Source: Candidatus Poribacteria bacterium (GTDB taxonomy: Bacteria; Poribacteria; WGA-4E; WGA-3G). From it: a DNA stretch of 61,206 nt. The notes under the pieces were generated by a model. It was not told the DNA's origin. It searched no databases and saw only the letters and a list, made by a program, of their open reading frames with translations. Position numbers and translations under genes: made by a program. Numbering within the stretch: position 1 is the stretch's first letter; each line of letters opens with the position of its first letter. The stretch covers positions 1 to 61,206 of the forward strand of contig JAGWBV010000038.1 in NCBI GenBank assembly GCA_021295715.1. The letters are read 5' to 3'. Positions 34,030-44,560 of this stretch are shown one piece after another.

Positions 34030-34848
34030 GTGAAATCTAAGACCCAAATTTTAATAATCGTGCTGATGTTATGTTTAGCGTCCGGTCTCTGTGTAGCATC
34101 CGAAGGTCCTCGTGCGCCACTACTCACAACTTTTTATTTAGATTCTACCCTCGGAAGCCGCACGCTCATGAATCAATCCACTGTCGTTATGGAGGCGACC
34201 CAAGAGTTCCAGACTCGGAAATCTCCAAACGAGGCGTTTTTGTATTCGCTCGTTATTCCGGGGATGGGACAACTCTATACTGGGGCAAAACGCGGGTATC
34301 TCTACGCTGCTGCAGACGTTGGTTTGCTCGTGACCTATTTTTTTCTACGAAATAATGCTTCAAACACACGAGAAGACTATCGCGATGTCGTCAGACAACA
34401 CGTTACGTTTATCGGTCCAGGTTCCTTTGAGGACTGGGATCCTATAGAGGATTTTGAGCACGCCACGCAATATGAAACATGGAATCATGTCTACGATTCG
34501 GACGAGACACGGGCGCGCACTGGCAAATGGTATTGGACGGATCTCGATCCGAATCTAAAAAATGAACCCGATTTAGACATTGATTTCGACTCGCGGTATC
34601 GCTTGGAAGCGTTTGATTTACGGCAGAAAGCGAACGACACCTTTCAACTCGCTCGGACAATATTAGGTGTAGCAATCTTAAACCATGTTGTCAGTGCTGT
34701 GGAGGCCCGGATCTCAACGAAACGTTTCAATACCCGCTTGCAAAAGACACTGACACAAACACGAGTCAACGCACTTGAGATAGATTTACAAACCGACATA
34801 GCGGCTGGTGCGCTTACAGGCACACTTGTCCTACGGAAAAGATTTTAA
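34030..34848 (+). CDS. DUF5683-like membrane/secreted protein
   Basis: 272 residues from GTG 34030. A signal peptide (ILIIVLMLCLASGLCVAS) is followed after a variable stretch by AFLYSLVIPGMGQLYTGAKR and GYLYAAADVGLLVTYFFLR. The P-G-x-GQ-x-Y-x-(K/R)xxxG pattern is characteristic of DUF5683-type proteins. The remainder is acidic. It probably forms an operon with the PorV-like gene. The function is unknown. Its TAA stop is embedded in a tandem leader repeat. Confidence 0.75.
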   Translation: MKSKTQILIIVLMLCLASGLCVASEGPRAPLLTTFYLDSTLGSRTLMNQSTVVMEATQEFQTRKSPNEAFLYSLVIPGMGQLYTGAKRGYLYAAADVGLLVTYFFLRNNASNTREDYRDVVRQHVTFIGPGSFEDWDPIEDFEHATQYETWNHVYDSDETRARTGKWYWTDLDPNLKNEPDLDIDFDSRYRLEAFDLRQKANDTFQLARTILGVAILNHVVSAVEARISTKRFNTRLQKTLTQTRVNALEIDLQTDIAAGALTGTLVLRKRF

Positions 34849-34891
34849 TTTTACCTTGCGGATTTTTAATTTTACCTTGCGGAGGAACAAC
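34843..34891 (+). repeat. TTGCGGAGG leader motif, tandem copy e
   Basis: TTTTAATTTTACCTTGCGGA occurs twice in immediate succession (34843-34862 and 34864-34883), the second followed by GGAACAAC and GTG 34892. The first copy contains the stop codon of the DUF5683-like gene. Confidence 0.75.
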
Positions 34892-34981
34892 GTGCGTTTC
34901 AACTTTTGCGTGCGTTCCGTATATCCGCTCTCCATTCCATTACGAGCTACGGGGTTTGAGACTATTGTAACGCCAGTTTGA
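34892..34981 (+). CDS. Short ORF behind TTGCGG leader (29 aa)
   Basis: GTG 34892, preceded by GGAGG at seven bases, opens MRFNFCVRSVYPLSIPLR and ends TGFETIVTPV. The N-terminal MR-x-N-(Y/F)-x-V(R) pattern is shared with the ORF at 10472. Nothing else is known. Confidence 0.4.
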   Translation: MRFNFCVRSVYPLSIPLRATGFETIVTPV

Positions 34982-35101
34982 AAATACATCCTCACGTTAA
35001 AGTAGCATAACCTGTTAGGTTGTGCATCTTCGCTCAGATGTTAAACAACGAGAGGTGATGTAAGCTTATTTCTAAAATTTACCAGAATACGGGAGACTGC
35101 T

Positions 35102-36040
35102 ATGCCATTAGAACTATCAAATCTTTTGGAGGCACTTAATTCGGTTACTGCGATTCCTATTGTTCCTTTCGAAGGGGACAACATTGATTACACCGGACAC
35201 GCTAAGAACATTGACTATTTAATGCGTAACAACTATCTTGATGAAGGACGGCAGCGGGTCATTGCTATCGCTGGGACAAGTCTGATCCATCATATCAGCG
35301 AAGCAGCGCAACTTCGGCTCATTGACCACACCGGACAACAAATGGGGGATAGTGGTATCCTCATGTCTGGTATTGTGCCGAATCCCATCGGTCAGGCAGG
35401 TCAACTCATTGAAGCCCAGTCTGGACTCAAAAGACCGCCAGATGTGTACTTGCTCATGCCCTTGACTGGCGTCTCAAGTCCAGAGGGGATCTACCAACAG
35501 TACATGGAATTTGGTGAGAAATACGGCACTTCTTGTGGTGCCCGATTCCTCTACTATTTCCGTCAGAAACGCGACTTAGAAGCGGTCATTCGTCTCCTAA
35601 ACGATTCGCCGCATTTCGTGGGTGTGAAGATCGGGACAGGTGAAGAGGACGTTGTGCCACTCGTTGAAGGTGTTGGGGACAGCGGAATTGTGATGTGGGG
35701 CATCGGCGATAGGTGTACCCGTCCGGCGGAGCTGGGTACGAAAGGGCATACCTCTGGTATTGCGGTCGCCTTTGCGCGTGCCTCTGACGAGATTAATAAT
35801 GCCCAACGCCGAGGGGATTACGAGACCTCTGCACGCATTGAAGCCGACATTGCGCCGCTTGAGGAGATTCGTTTCATGAACGAGCGGGTGTATAACTATT
35901 CTGCTGTCGTTGAAGCGATGATCTTAAGCGGTTTTGATGATATTGCCGCTGGGACGGGTGCTCCATTTAATCCGCGTGTTCCGTCCGAAATTCAGGAACA
36001 CCTCCGCGGCGTGGCACAGAACTTAAAACGTTATCATTGA
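35102..36040 (+). CDS. DapA-family aldolase/dehydratase (DHDPS/NAL superfamily)
   Basis: 312 residues of the class I lyase TIM-barrel family that includes dihydrodipicolinate synthase and N-acetylneuraminate lyase. SVTAIPIVPFEGDNIDYTGH is the usual start. The Tyr of the proton relay is in RFLYYFRQKR, and the Schiff-base Lys is in HFVGVKIGTGEED. The nucleophile-binding GxTGE-type loop is altered (AIAGTSLIHHISEAAQ). The C-terminal half diverges from true DapA, so it is more likely a sugar-acid or keto-acid aldolase/dehydratase. ATG 35102 is preceded by GGGAGA. It stands alone. Confidence 0.8.
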   Translation: MPLELSNLLEALNSVTAIPIVPFEGDNIDYTGHAKNIDYLMRNNYLDEGRQRVIAIAGTSLIHHISEAAQLRLIDHTGQQMGDSGILMSGIVPNPIGQAGQLIEAQSGLKRPPDVYLLMPLTGVSSPEGIYQQYMEFGEKYGTSCGARFLYYFRQKRDLEAVIRLLNDSPHFVGVKIGTGEEDVVPLVEGVGDSGIVMWGIGDRCTRPAELGTKGHTSGIAVAFARASDEINNAQRRGDYETSARIEADIAPLEEIRFMNERVYNYSAVVEAMILSGFDDIAAGTGAPFNPRVPSEIQEHLRGVAQNLKRYH

Positions 36041-36149
36041 GGTTTGTAGATACAGGTCTTGCGTTGATAGAAACCGCCTGCAGTGCGTCTGTAACCGTCT
36101 AAACATAAACCCAAGAAAAAATGGAGGTTAATGATGGTATGTAAAAATC

Positions 36150-36178
36150 TTGACCCCCTCCTGTAACAATGTTATAAT
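36150..36178 (+). promoter_or_regulatory. Sigma70-type promoter upstream of MITE and Uma2 gene
   Basis: TTGACC (36150-36155), a 17-base spacer, and TATAAT (36173-36178). A transcript would start at the left end of the MITE at 36187 and run into the Uma2 gene. Confidence 0.65.
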
Positions 36179-36186
36179 AGAATTAC

Positions 36187-36301
36187 AGGACTTACGCAGC
36201 TTCCTTTATTGGCGAGGTTTCTTAGAAGAAACACCCTTCGACAGCAAAACACCTCGCCTATGGTGGACTGTAGATTCTTATCAGAAAATTGCCTAAGTCC
36301 T
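36187..36301. mobile_element. MITE-like element, 115 bp
   Basis: AGGACTTACGCA (36187-36198) pairs with TGCCTAAGTCCT (36290-36301), a 12-bp terminal inverted repeat with one mismatch. Inside is a second hairpin GGCGAGGT (36211) / ACCTCGCC (36251) with GAAACACCC and CAGCAAAACACC words of the dispersed repeat family. No ORF. Confidence 0.6.
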
Positions 36302-36332
36302 AAGAACCCCTAAAAATTCCTGGAGGCAAATC

Positions 36333-36923
36333 ATGGCAACTCGGGCAGTTCAAACATATCTCACGCCAGTGGAGTACATCGCTTTAGAACGTAAAGCGAT
36401 ACCTGATGCTGAAACAGTCAGAAGCGAATACATCAATGGAGAGATTATCAACATGCCCGGAGCCAGTTTCGCACACAATCTTGTCACAGGTAATATCTTT
36501 GGTGAGCTCCACACTCGCTTGAAGGGCACAGCGTGTGCTGCTTTCGCGAATGACATGCGTATCAGTATTCCGACAGCAAAATCCTATTTTTATCCCGATG
36601 TTGGCGTTGTTTGTGAGGAACCCCGTTTTGAAGATGATGTCTTTGACACGCTCTTGAACCCGATTGTTATCGTAGAGGTGCTTTCATCTTCAACCGAAGC
36701 GTTTGACAGGGGTGAAAAATTTGCCCACTATCGCCATGTCACATCGTTGCAGGAATACGTCCTCGTTGCTCAAGACCAGATTCGTGTTGAACACTACTAC
36801 CGTCAAGAGAGGCAGTGGATTTTTACCGATTTTGAAAAACGTGATGAGATTCTGTCGCTTCCTTCCATTCAGTGTGAATTACCCTTGCAGGAAATTTACG
36901 AACGCGTTACATTTTCTGATTAG
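36333..36923 (+). CDS. Uma2 family (DUF820) putative endonuclease
   Basis: 196 residues of the Uma2/DUF820 family, PD-(D/E)XK-like proteins multiplied in many environmental bacteria. Family blocks are YLTPVEYIALERKAIPDAET, RSEYINGEIINMPGASFAHN, YFYPDVGVVCEEPRFED (catalytic D), NPIVIVEVLSSSTEAFDRGE (ExL) and KFAHYRHVTSLQEYVLVAQD. The ATG has GGAGG nearby (CTGGAGGCAAATC). The biological role is unresolved; nuclease activity is predicted only. Confidence 0.9.
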   Translation: MATRAVQTYLTPVEYIALERKAIPDAETVRSEYINGEIINMPGASFAHNLVTGNIFGELHTRLKGTACAAFANDMRISIPTAKSYFYPDVGVVCEEPRFEDDVFDTLLNPIVIVEVLSSSTEAFDRGEKFAHYRHVTSLQEYVLVAQDQIRVEHYYRQERQWIFTDFEKRDEILSLPSIQCELPLQEIYERVTFSD

Positions 36924-36963
36924 CAACGCTACAATGTAAATTCCATGAAGTGAGATCTCCACT

Positions 36964-38673
36964 ATGTCTTACGATAGTTTAGCACTTCGTCTGGTTGCCC
37001 AAGAATTGCGAGAAACCCTTTTGGGCGGGACAATTCGGCACATTGAACAGGCGAATCCCCACACCTTTTCATTTAAGATCGGTCGCGGTGCCCAATCGCA
37101 GTGGCTGACGCTATCTGCACATTCATTGCATGCCCGCACCCACCTCATCGAGAAACCTCCACCCGGACAAAAGCAATCCTATCTGGCGGATTTTCTCACA
37201 ACACATCTCAGGCGCGGTGTGATTACTGCAATTGAACAACTCGGTTGGGATCGGATCCTCAAGATAACCGTTCAACCCGTTTCCGATGAGCCGATACAAC
37301 CGTCCCCTAAAGCCGTTATCGCTGAATTTATGGGAAAACATAGCAATATTATCCTCATTGACGCAACCGACGACAGGATTTTGGAAAGTCTCAAACGTAT
37401 CGACGAGACAATGAGCCGACATCGAGAGATCTTACCCGGTGAAACGTATGCTCTGCCACCGCAGCAGGAGAAGGTAGATCCATTGACGCTGGATGAGACA
37501 ACGTTCACTGAACTTTTTGACGGACAAGCGGACGTGAGTTGGCGGAAGCTTTTTAACAAAATCGACGGTTTTAGTCCAACACTCGCAAAAGAGGTGGTTG
37601 CACGGGCAGCGGAAACAGGTCTTTGGGAGGCGTATCAGCAGGTTATTGACTGTTTCGATGCGGCGCAGACTTCACCGCAACTCCTCATGGATGGAGATGC
37701 GCCGATTGCCGCTTCAGCGATGACGCTGCATCAATTCCCACATGCTTCCTCTCAAACGTTTGACACAATGAGCGGCGCGCTCACCGCATACTACGAGGCG
37801 GTTACCCTGAAGGAGGAGATGGCTTCGGAACACCGGACCCTCACGCAAGCGTTAAACAAACAGGAGAATCTACTCCAGCGGAAAGCCGATGGGTTACACG
37901 CCGATTTGGGACGGGCAGAGAAAGCGGAGGATTATCGCATTCAGGGTGAGTTGCTTCTCGCGAATCTACACGCTATCACCCGCGGGCAGAAACAGATAGA
38001 ATTGCAGAACTATTACAGTTCTGACCTTGAAATGCTGTCGATTCCGCTGAATCCGGAGCAAAGTCCGTCCGATAACGCACAAGCATATTTTAAGAAATAC
38101 ACAAAAGCAAAACGAGGGCGTTCACGCATCGAGCAACTCATTTCGGATGTAGAGGCGGATCAGGAAACTCTTCGACTGTATGCCTCCAAATTAGAAGCCG
38201 CTGATACTTTAAACGCGCTGCAGCGTCTCAAAACGGAATTTGTCGCGAACGGCTATCTCAAGTCACCCCAGCGTGGTAAGCAGAAACAGGAGGTAGGTGG
38301 AGGTCCTTTCCGAAGGTACACTTCTACCAACGGCTTCCAGATGTATGTTGGACGAAACAGCCAGTCGAATGACTTGCTCTTACGTCAGATTGCCAAGCCT
38401 CGTGATATGTGGCTGCATGCGAAGCAAATTCACGGTTCACATGTCATCATCCGCAACCCAGAAAATCGCCAAGACATTCCGATGCCGACGTTGTTGCAAG
38501 CCGCGCAACTCGCTGCCTACTACAGCAAGGCACATCATGCCAGTAATGTGCCTGTTGATTATACGTGGGCACGGTATGTTGTGAAGCGCAAGGGGAACGT
38601 CGCTGGTTATGTGCATTACACGCGTGAGAAGACGTTATTTGTTGAGCCTGCCGTGCCTAAGTCGAAAGAATGA
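36964..38673 (+). CDS. Rqc2/RqcH-like NFACT protein
   Basis: A 569-residue NFACT-family protein. NFACT-N is at the start (DSLALRLVAQELRETLLGGT), helix-hairpin-helix-like regions follow near 195-215, and a coiled coil spans about 285-430. The C-terminal NFACT-R domain has RDMWLHAKQIHGSHVIIRNP with YYSKAHHASNVPVDYT and GNVAGYVHYTREKTLFVEP. The bacterial RqcH homologues bind obstructed large ribosomal subunits and direct alanine tailing of stalled chains. The start at ATG 36964 fits the family. It is monocistronic here. Confidence 0.93.
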   Translation: MSYDSLALRLVAQELRETLLGGTIRHIEQANPHTFSFKIGRGAQSQWLTLSAHSLHARTHLIEKPPPGQKQSYLADFLTTHLRRGVITAIEQLGWDRILKITVQPVSDEPIQPSPKAVIAEFMGKHSNIILIDATDDRILESLKRIDETMSRHREILPGETYALPPQQEKVDPLTLDETTFTELFDGQADVSWRKLFNKIDGFSPTLAKEVVARAAETGLWEAYQQVIDCFDAAQTSPQLLMDGDAPIAASAMTLHQFPHASSQTFDTMSGALTAYYEAVTLKEEMASEHRTLTQALNKQENLLQRKADGLHADLGRAEKAEDYRIQGELLLANLHAITRGQKQIELQNYYSSDLEMLSIPLNPEQSPSDNAQAYFKKYTKAKRGRSRIEQLISDVEADQETLRLYASKLEAADTLNALQRLKTEFVANGYLKSPQRGKQKQEVGGGPFRRYTSTNGFQMYVGRNSQSNDLLLRQIAKPRDMWLHAKQIHGSHVIIRNPENRQDIPMPTLLQAAQLAAYYSKAHHASNVPVDYTWARYVVKRKGNVAGYVHYTREKTLFVEPAVPKSKE

Positions 38674-38717
38674 AAATCTTGTATGGCTGCTTTGAGAAAC
38701 GCGCCTACCGAAATTTA

Positions 38718-38746
38718 TAGACATTAATCCCTACCCCTGTTATACT
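38718..38746 (+). promoter_or_regulatory. Possible promoter upstream of the secreted unknown
   Basis: TAGACA (38718-38723), a 17-base spacer, TATACT (38741-38746). A MITE lies between it and the next gene, so its target is uncertain. Confidence 0.4.
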
Positions 38747-38765
38747 ATTCGCATAATCTATAAAT

Positions 38766-38915
38766 TAACGTGAGTTTGATAAAAGTGTCAAGTTGGGTTT
38801 CGCTACTGGTATTGATACAGAAAGTGGTCTTGAAAAACGAAATAGGTGTTTACTGCTCTACCTAGGGGAAACACCCAAGCAAAAACACCTACAAGTTTAT
38901 TTTCAAACCGGCGTT
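38766..38915. mobile_element. MITE with IS982-type ends, 150 bp
   Basis: The left end TAACGTGAGTTTGATAAA (38766-38783) is identical to the IS982 terminal repeat at 41723. The right end TCAAACCGGCGTTA (38902-38915) is a weaker inverted copy (11 of 14). The interior carries GTTGGGTTTCGCTA, CTCTACCTAGGGGAAACACC and CAAGCAAAAACACCTAC, as in the MITE at 46786. Confidence 0.65.
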
Positions 38916-38938
38916 AAATTAACATAGGAGAAACTCTT

Positions 38939-39667
38939 ATGAAACTGGTTAGGTGGTTCATACTGATTGCATTCCTTTGTGTTGTCAGTCTTTTTGCGGC
39001 AGGAACCGCTGCTGCACTCGAAGAATGGATACATGTTGATATAGAGCCCTATGCAAACACGAAACTCGTTAAACACGAGTGGTGGACGAAAAATCCTGGA
39101 GATAGTACGCTTTCCCGATTACCTATCGGTGAAGTGGACGAGTTTGAAGGACCGGATGGGAAGGTAGAGTTTAAAATTATAGACGGTGCCATTGTTATCT
39201 TCGGCACCAATGCCGCGATATGGCCCAAAGCGGTTGAAGACATCGTCGTTGGAGGTAAGACAAAGTTCATCTATTTTTTCCACTCGACCGGGTGGGAACA
39301 GAACGGCGTTCCGAGCTACATGTTCGTGATGAATTATCAGGATGGTAAGAAGGAAGAGCTTGAGATGATTTCAGGTTTTAATTCCGATGATTGGTGCCAC
39401 GACGATGCTGAGCTCCAAGACGATAACTCGGTCTGGGGCTGGGTGAAGAAGGAAGGCGGTCCTTGTGGACACGCGGGGTTAATTACCACAAAATGGGAAA
39501 ACCCGCGACCCGACATAAGGATTGAGACGATAGATGCCATTTCTTTGGAGTTAGGGTCAGTGCCTGTCATTCCAGCGATTACCTTGGGTGAAGCGTCACT
39601 CGCAGTTGATCCATCGGAGAAATTGGCGATCACTTGGGGGAGTCTGAAAAACCCACGTAGATTCTAA
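38939..39667 (+). CDS. Secreted protein of unknown function
   Basis: 242 residues with a clear signal peptide (WFILIAFLCVVSLFAAGTAA, cleavage near ALE). The mature part has alternating beta-type sequence, WIHVDIEPYANTKLVKHEWW early and KTKFIYFFHSTGWEQNGVPS centrally. A C-terminal KWENPRPDIRIETIDAISLE resembles the end of jelly-roll carbohydrate-binding modules. The sequence then passes through PVIPAITLGEASLAV to LKNPRRF. I do not recognise a named family. It is exported; the role is unknown. Confidence 0.75.
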   Translation: MKLVRWFILIAFLCVVSLFAAGTAAALEEWIHVDIEPYANTKLVKHEWWTKNPGDSTLSRLPIGEVDEFEGPDGKVEFKIIDGAIVIFGTNAAIWPKAVEDIVVGGKTKFIYFFHSTGWEQNGVPSYMFVMNYQDGKKEELEMISGFNSDDWCHDDAELQDDNSVWGWVKKEGGPCGHAGLITTKWENPRPDIRIETIDAISLELGSVPVIPAITLGEASLAVDPSEKLAITWGSLKNPRRF

Positions 39668-39982
39668 ACTTTACTCGCGGGTGAGGTGTCTTAGGGGAAA
39701 TATGAAGAAACACCCCAGCAAACGCCTCGCCTATTTTTATGTGCTCGTGCCGGCTATAATCAGAGCCAGGGAAGTCGGGAATCGGAGTTCCCTCCTACAA
39801 GAATGGCAATCGGCAGTTAGCAGTCGGCGGTCGGTAAGAGGGTGTTCGTAATAATTCACCCGCTCTCGGAATATTCCAAGAAAAGTCAATTGTTACAGAA
39901 TCCTTCTTTGCTGAGCACTGAAGGTTTCTGAGTTCCCTCCTACCAGGGAAGTGAGGAACTTTGCGCGTTCTTCTATAAAAAA
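39668..39982. repeat. Repeat-rich intergenic region upstream of groEL
   Basis: It contains a GTGAGGTG...CGCCTCGCC unit with GAAACACCCCAGCAAACGCC (39682-39732), a direct repeat GAGTTCCCTCCTACAAG (39785-39801) / GAGTTCCCTCCTACCAG (39930-39946), and a CAATCGGCAGTTAGCAGTCG block (39807 onward) similar to GGCTGTCAGCCGTCAGCCG near 50753. No gene is seen. Confidence 0.6.
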
Positions 39983-40011
39983 TTGACTTTATCTGGCGTG
40001 TATGCTATAAT
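39983..40011 (+). promoter_or_regulatory. groEL sigma70-type promoter
   Basis: TTGACT (39983-39988), a 17-base spacer, TATAAT (40006-40011), 76 bases upstream of the groEL ATG. Confidence 0.8.
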
Positions 40012-40018
40012 TATAGCA

Positions 40019-40033
40019 GCGATTTGTAATCGC
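40019..40033. promoter_or_regulatory. Palindrome at the presumed groEL transcription start
   Basis: GCGATT-TGT-AATCGC lies just after the -10 hexamer, where a repressor or early RNA hairpin could act. It is not the CIRCE sequence (TTAGCACTC-N9-GAGTGCTAA). Confidence 0.4.
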
Positions 40034-40072
40034 AACATTTTCTAATACTAAATATTGCAACACTTAAATTGA

Positions 40073-41722
<1,650 letters not shown>

Positions 41723-41725
<3 letters not shown>

Positions 41726-42746
41726 CGTGAGTTTGATAAAAGTTTAGCGTTTAGAAAATCACGGGTAAATCGCTGACACCTTGAAGTTCAGCGAGGTTCA
41801 GCGAGGGTTTTTTCTCCAACAACTGATACGCAATCAAAGCAGAGAAGACATTGACTTGGAAGTTTTCAAGGCTTCTATGACGACTGTGTTCCACCTGCAT
41901 CTGTGTCTTGAGTTCCCGGATCACCGATTCAACGAGCGTCCGTTTTTTCAGCAACACCTCATCGGAGACAGATACCTTTAGGGGTTTCATGTTCTTACGG
42001 ACTTTGTAAACCAAGTTGACCCCTTGCTCCCGGAGTGCTTCGCGAATGTCTTTGGAGATATACCCTCTGTCTGCGTAGAGACTCCCGTGAAGGCGTTCTG
42101 CGAACGTTCCGAGCGGTTTTCGGTCATCTATATTTCCAGGGGTCAGTGCGACATCCAAGAGATCCCCAGTGTGATTGATAACGAGATGAAGTTTGAATCC
42201 ATAAAACCACCCCATAGACGTTTTTGAACGTTCCGCAACACCTGCGAAGACGCGATGTGAGGAAATCCGCTTGGTATCACAGACCCGCAAGCGTGTTGAG
42301 TCGACGAAGGACACCCCGCTACAGTCGCCAAGGCGCGTGCCGAGATAAACGTCAAAAGCGTCAGGACTTCTTTTTTTCGCTGCACGAAGCGAGAATAACT
42401 CAGTAGATGCGGGAACGCTGTCCGCCAATAGACGCAGACGTGTTTGAGATAAAAGTGTTTAAACGTCCGATAGTTGCTTTGATGGAACGCGATCAAGATC
42501 GTCATCACCTCGCTTGGATGCAACCGTCTCGGACGTCCCCGGGTTTCGAGGGGGGCGTCTCAGGGAGACACTGTGTTGACATCCATTTCTCATACGCAAG
42601 AAAAAAGTCGTCTATGTCGCAGAAAAGTGTTAGGATATTCATCGGAGAACTCCTTTTGGTGAAAAAAATAAAATGGTTTTACTTCATTCTACCAAAAGGG
42701 TTCTCTTTCTTTAAAAATTAGGCAAATATTTATCAAACTCACGTTA
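41723..42746 (-). mobile_element. IS982-family insertion sequence
   Basis: A 1024-bp element bounded by an 18-bp perfect inverted repeat, TAACGTGAGTTTGATAAA (41723-41740) and its complement (42729-42746). It carries one transposase region on the minus strand. No target duplication is evident between the flanks CTTCCAT and CTGTACC. The left terminal TAA supplies the groEL stop. Confidence 0.9.
41751..42642 (-). pseudogene. IS982 transposase in three overlapping frames
   Basis: ATG 42642 (AAGGAG upstream) reads MNILTLFCDIDDFFLAYEKW and runs to LPETPP. The frame then moves -1 at a C6 run (about 42550) to LETRGRPRRLHPSEVMTILI, HQSNYRTFKHFYLKHV and LLSYSRFVQRKKE. It moves -1 again at an A7 run (about 42376) to VYLGTRLGDCSGVSFVDSTR. 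From there it is continuous: HRVFAGVAERSKTSMGWFYG, FKLHLVINHTG, LYADRGYISKDI and VESVIRELKTQMQVEHSRHR, the DDE-type core of IS982. CGA AAA AAA GAA contains A-AAA-AAA, a canonical -1 slippery heptamer, so the second shift could be programmed. The C6 shift is less convincing. Decay or homopolymer indels are the alternative. Confidence 0.88.
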
Positions 42747-42770
42747 CTGTACCTAAAAGGAGGGACACCG

Positions 42771-43832
42771 ATGAAAAACATATTCGCAACAAAAATCAGA
42801 TACCTTCCGACCTTATTGATACTTCTACTGATTTCAACGTTCTGTCTCCCTACCACGCTCTTTGCGCAATCCCCTTTACCCGAAGATGCGAAAACAAAGT
42901 TCAATGTGGGGCGCATCTACGATGTGGAGTATTCACCAGACGGCACACTGCTCGCTGTCGCAAATTCTGTGGGGATTTGGATATACGATACGACCGCCTA
43001 TCAATTACTCCGTTTGGTGAAGAGTCGTAGAACCGGTGTACACAAGATTGTTTTCAGCCCGGACGGGAGCATCATCGCAAGTGAAGAAGAACTCTCCAGA
43101 ATCCATCTTTGGGATGTCAACACAGGAAAGCATAAATATAAACTCGATCGTAGCAGCTGGATCAGAAGTTTCGACTTCAGTGCTGATGGGGAAACACTCA
43201 TGACAGTGGGAATACACGGAGTCCTTACTTATTGGGACACAGACACTGGTGCCGAAAAGGAGCGTATCATGCGGGGTTTCGGTACAGAATTTATAAATGC
43301 TTACTTTTCCATTTTCGACCCGAATAACATTATATTGGCAGTTTCAAATCTGCACGCCACCATCGATTTATATGATCCGGTTAAAGGCGAAGTCAAAAAA
43401 ACGCTTATAGGACATAAACGAGGTTGTCATTGCATTGTTTTTAGCTCGGACGGCAAAACATTGGCGAGCGGAGGAAGTGAGCCGGTTATCCGTCGTGAAG
43501 ACGGGACCTTCCGTAGTGGCGGAGTTCTCCATGTGTGGGATACGGTGAAAGGAGAACTGAAACATAAAATTTCTGGGAACGGTATGTATGATCTTAATAG
43601 CGTCGCTTTTAGCCCAGATGGGAGCCTGTTAGCTGGTGGTGATGAATTCGGACATATCCACTTGGTGGATCCAAACACAGGCGAATACAGAAAAAAGTTT
43701 AAAGGGCATAGCAGATGGGTAATTGCTATCTCCTTCAGTCCGGATATGCGGACGGTTGCGAGCGGTAGCAGAGATGGCACCGTCCGTATTTGGGAAGTCG
43801 CTTCCGGCGAAAATAAGCAGACACTTTACTGA
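42771..43832 (+). CDS. Exported WD40-repeat protein
   Basis: 353 residues with a signal peptide (LLILLLISTFCLPTTLFAQ) followed by about seven WD40-type blades. Examples are GRIYDVEYSPDGTLLAVANS with VGIWIYD, VHKIVFSPDGSIIASEE with IHLWDVNTG, SVAFSPDGSLLAGGD with IHLVDPNTG, and AISFSPDMRTVASGSRDGTV with RIWEVASG. It forms a beta-propeller, likely a periplasmic scaffold with no catalytic residues. GGAGG lies upstream of ATG 42771, and the gene starts 25 bases after the IS982 right end, so its original promoter may have been displaced. Confidence 0.88.
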   Translation: MKNIFATKIRYLPTLLILLLISTFCLPTTLFAQSPLPEDAKTKFNVGRIYDVEYSPDGTLLAVANSVGIWIYDTTAYQLLRLVKSRRTGVHKIVFSPDGSIIASEEELSRIHLWDVNTGKHKYKLDRSSWIRSFDFSADGETLMTVGIHGVLTYWDTDTGAEKERIMRGFGTEFINAYFSIFDPNNIILAVSNLHATIDLYDPVKGEVKKTLIGHKRGCHCIVFSSDGKTLASGGSEPVIRREDGTFRSGGVLHVWDTVKGELKHKISGNGMYDLNSVAFSPDGSLLAGGDEFGHIHLVDPNTGEYRKKFKGHSRWVIAISFSPDMRTVASGSRDGTVRIWEVASGENKQTLY

Positions 43833-43924
43833 TATTACCGTCCGTATTGTTGGGTTTCGCACGATCTACCTTTATGTGTCAATTTAAGAAAATATCTGTA
43901 TTTTCTTTTGTGTGTGAAGTTTGG

Positions 43925-43970
43925 CGGTTTTTCTGTCGTCTAAATCGCGAAGGAAGCGGAGAACGCGGAC
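43925..43970. repeat. Degraded piece of the 408/1007 repeat family
   Basis: GTCTAAATCGCGAAGGAAGC and GGAGAACGCGG resemble the end of the repeat copies at 408 and 1007. It lies between the WD40 gene and a broken small gene. Confidence 0.45.
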
Positions 43971-44041
43971 AGGATTATCACATCTTCGGTGTCAAGCCCC
44001 CGTTGCTTTAGTTCGACGACGTGGACAGGGAATACGACAGG

Positions 44042-44480
44042 ATGAAACTATACAACCAAGTATCAGAGGATCAACTCTACATCCTCCAACTAATGGAGTG
44101 GGGATTGAACACGTGCACAGGTCGCTCACCTTGGGAGTTGCCGAGAGATAACTGGGAATGGACAGAAAGCGAACGGATGATGAAGTGGCGTGATGAGCAG
44201 CGACGGGATGGACACTATGCTTTTGCAGATTTGCAGATCGTTGAAGAACAGATGAGAAGCTTTATACTGGTATCTGACCCCGAAACAGATAATGCTGTAT
44301 CTGATGGTTGTCCCAGAGGAACACCCAGAGGAAGCGATATATGGAGAAATGAGTGTCTACGAGAAGACATCCGATCCTTCAACAGGTGCGATCTTCCTGC
44401 TCCACACCGTCTGCGAGCTAACGAAGATAGCTGCTTCCTCCTTGTATTGGACACAGTATTGGTGGACAACTTGGTGGTAG
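44042..44480 (+). pseudogene. Small unknown protein, probably frameshifted
   Basis: From ATG 44042 one frame gives MKLYNQVSEDQLYILQLMEW, NTCTGRSPWELPRDNWEWTE and GHYAFADLQIVEEQMRSFIL, which looks like authentic coding sequence. It degenerates after about 44285. The next frame then looks coding (MLYLMVVPEEHPEEAIYGEM, GAIFLLHTVCELTKIAASSL) to a stop at 44478. I do not recognise the family. The interpretation is a single frameshifted gene of about 146 codons. Confidence 0.45.
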
Positions 44481-44560
44481 TCATAGGATACAAGACAATA
44501 CTCGTCCTGCTGTTAAAGGGTTATATCCATAAATCCGGCTTATCCATCAAGAGGAGAAAA

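Noticed and set aside
34843-34891. Rho-independent terminator after the DUF5683-like gene
   Set aside because: The tandem block has no GC-rich inverted repeat; it is the leader motif duplicated.
44021-44560. N-terminal extension of the PQQ-propeller protein
   Set aside because: The long frame is open by chance; a signal peptide and ribosome site mark the true start at 44561, and the upstream sequence looks like a separate broken gene.
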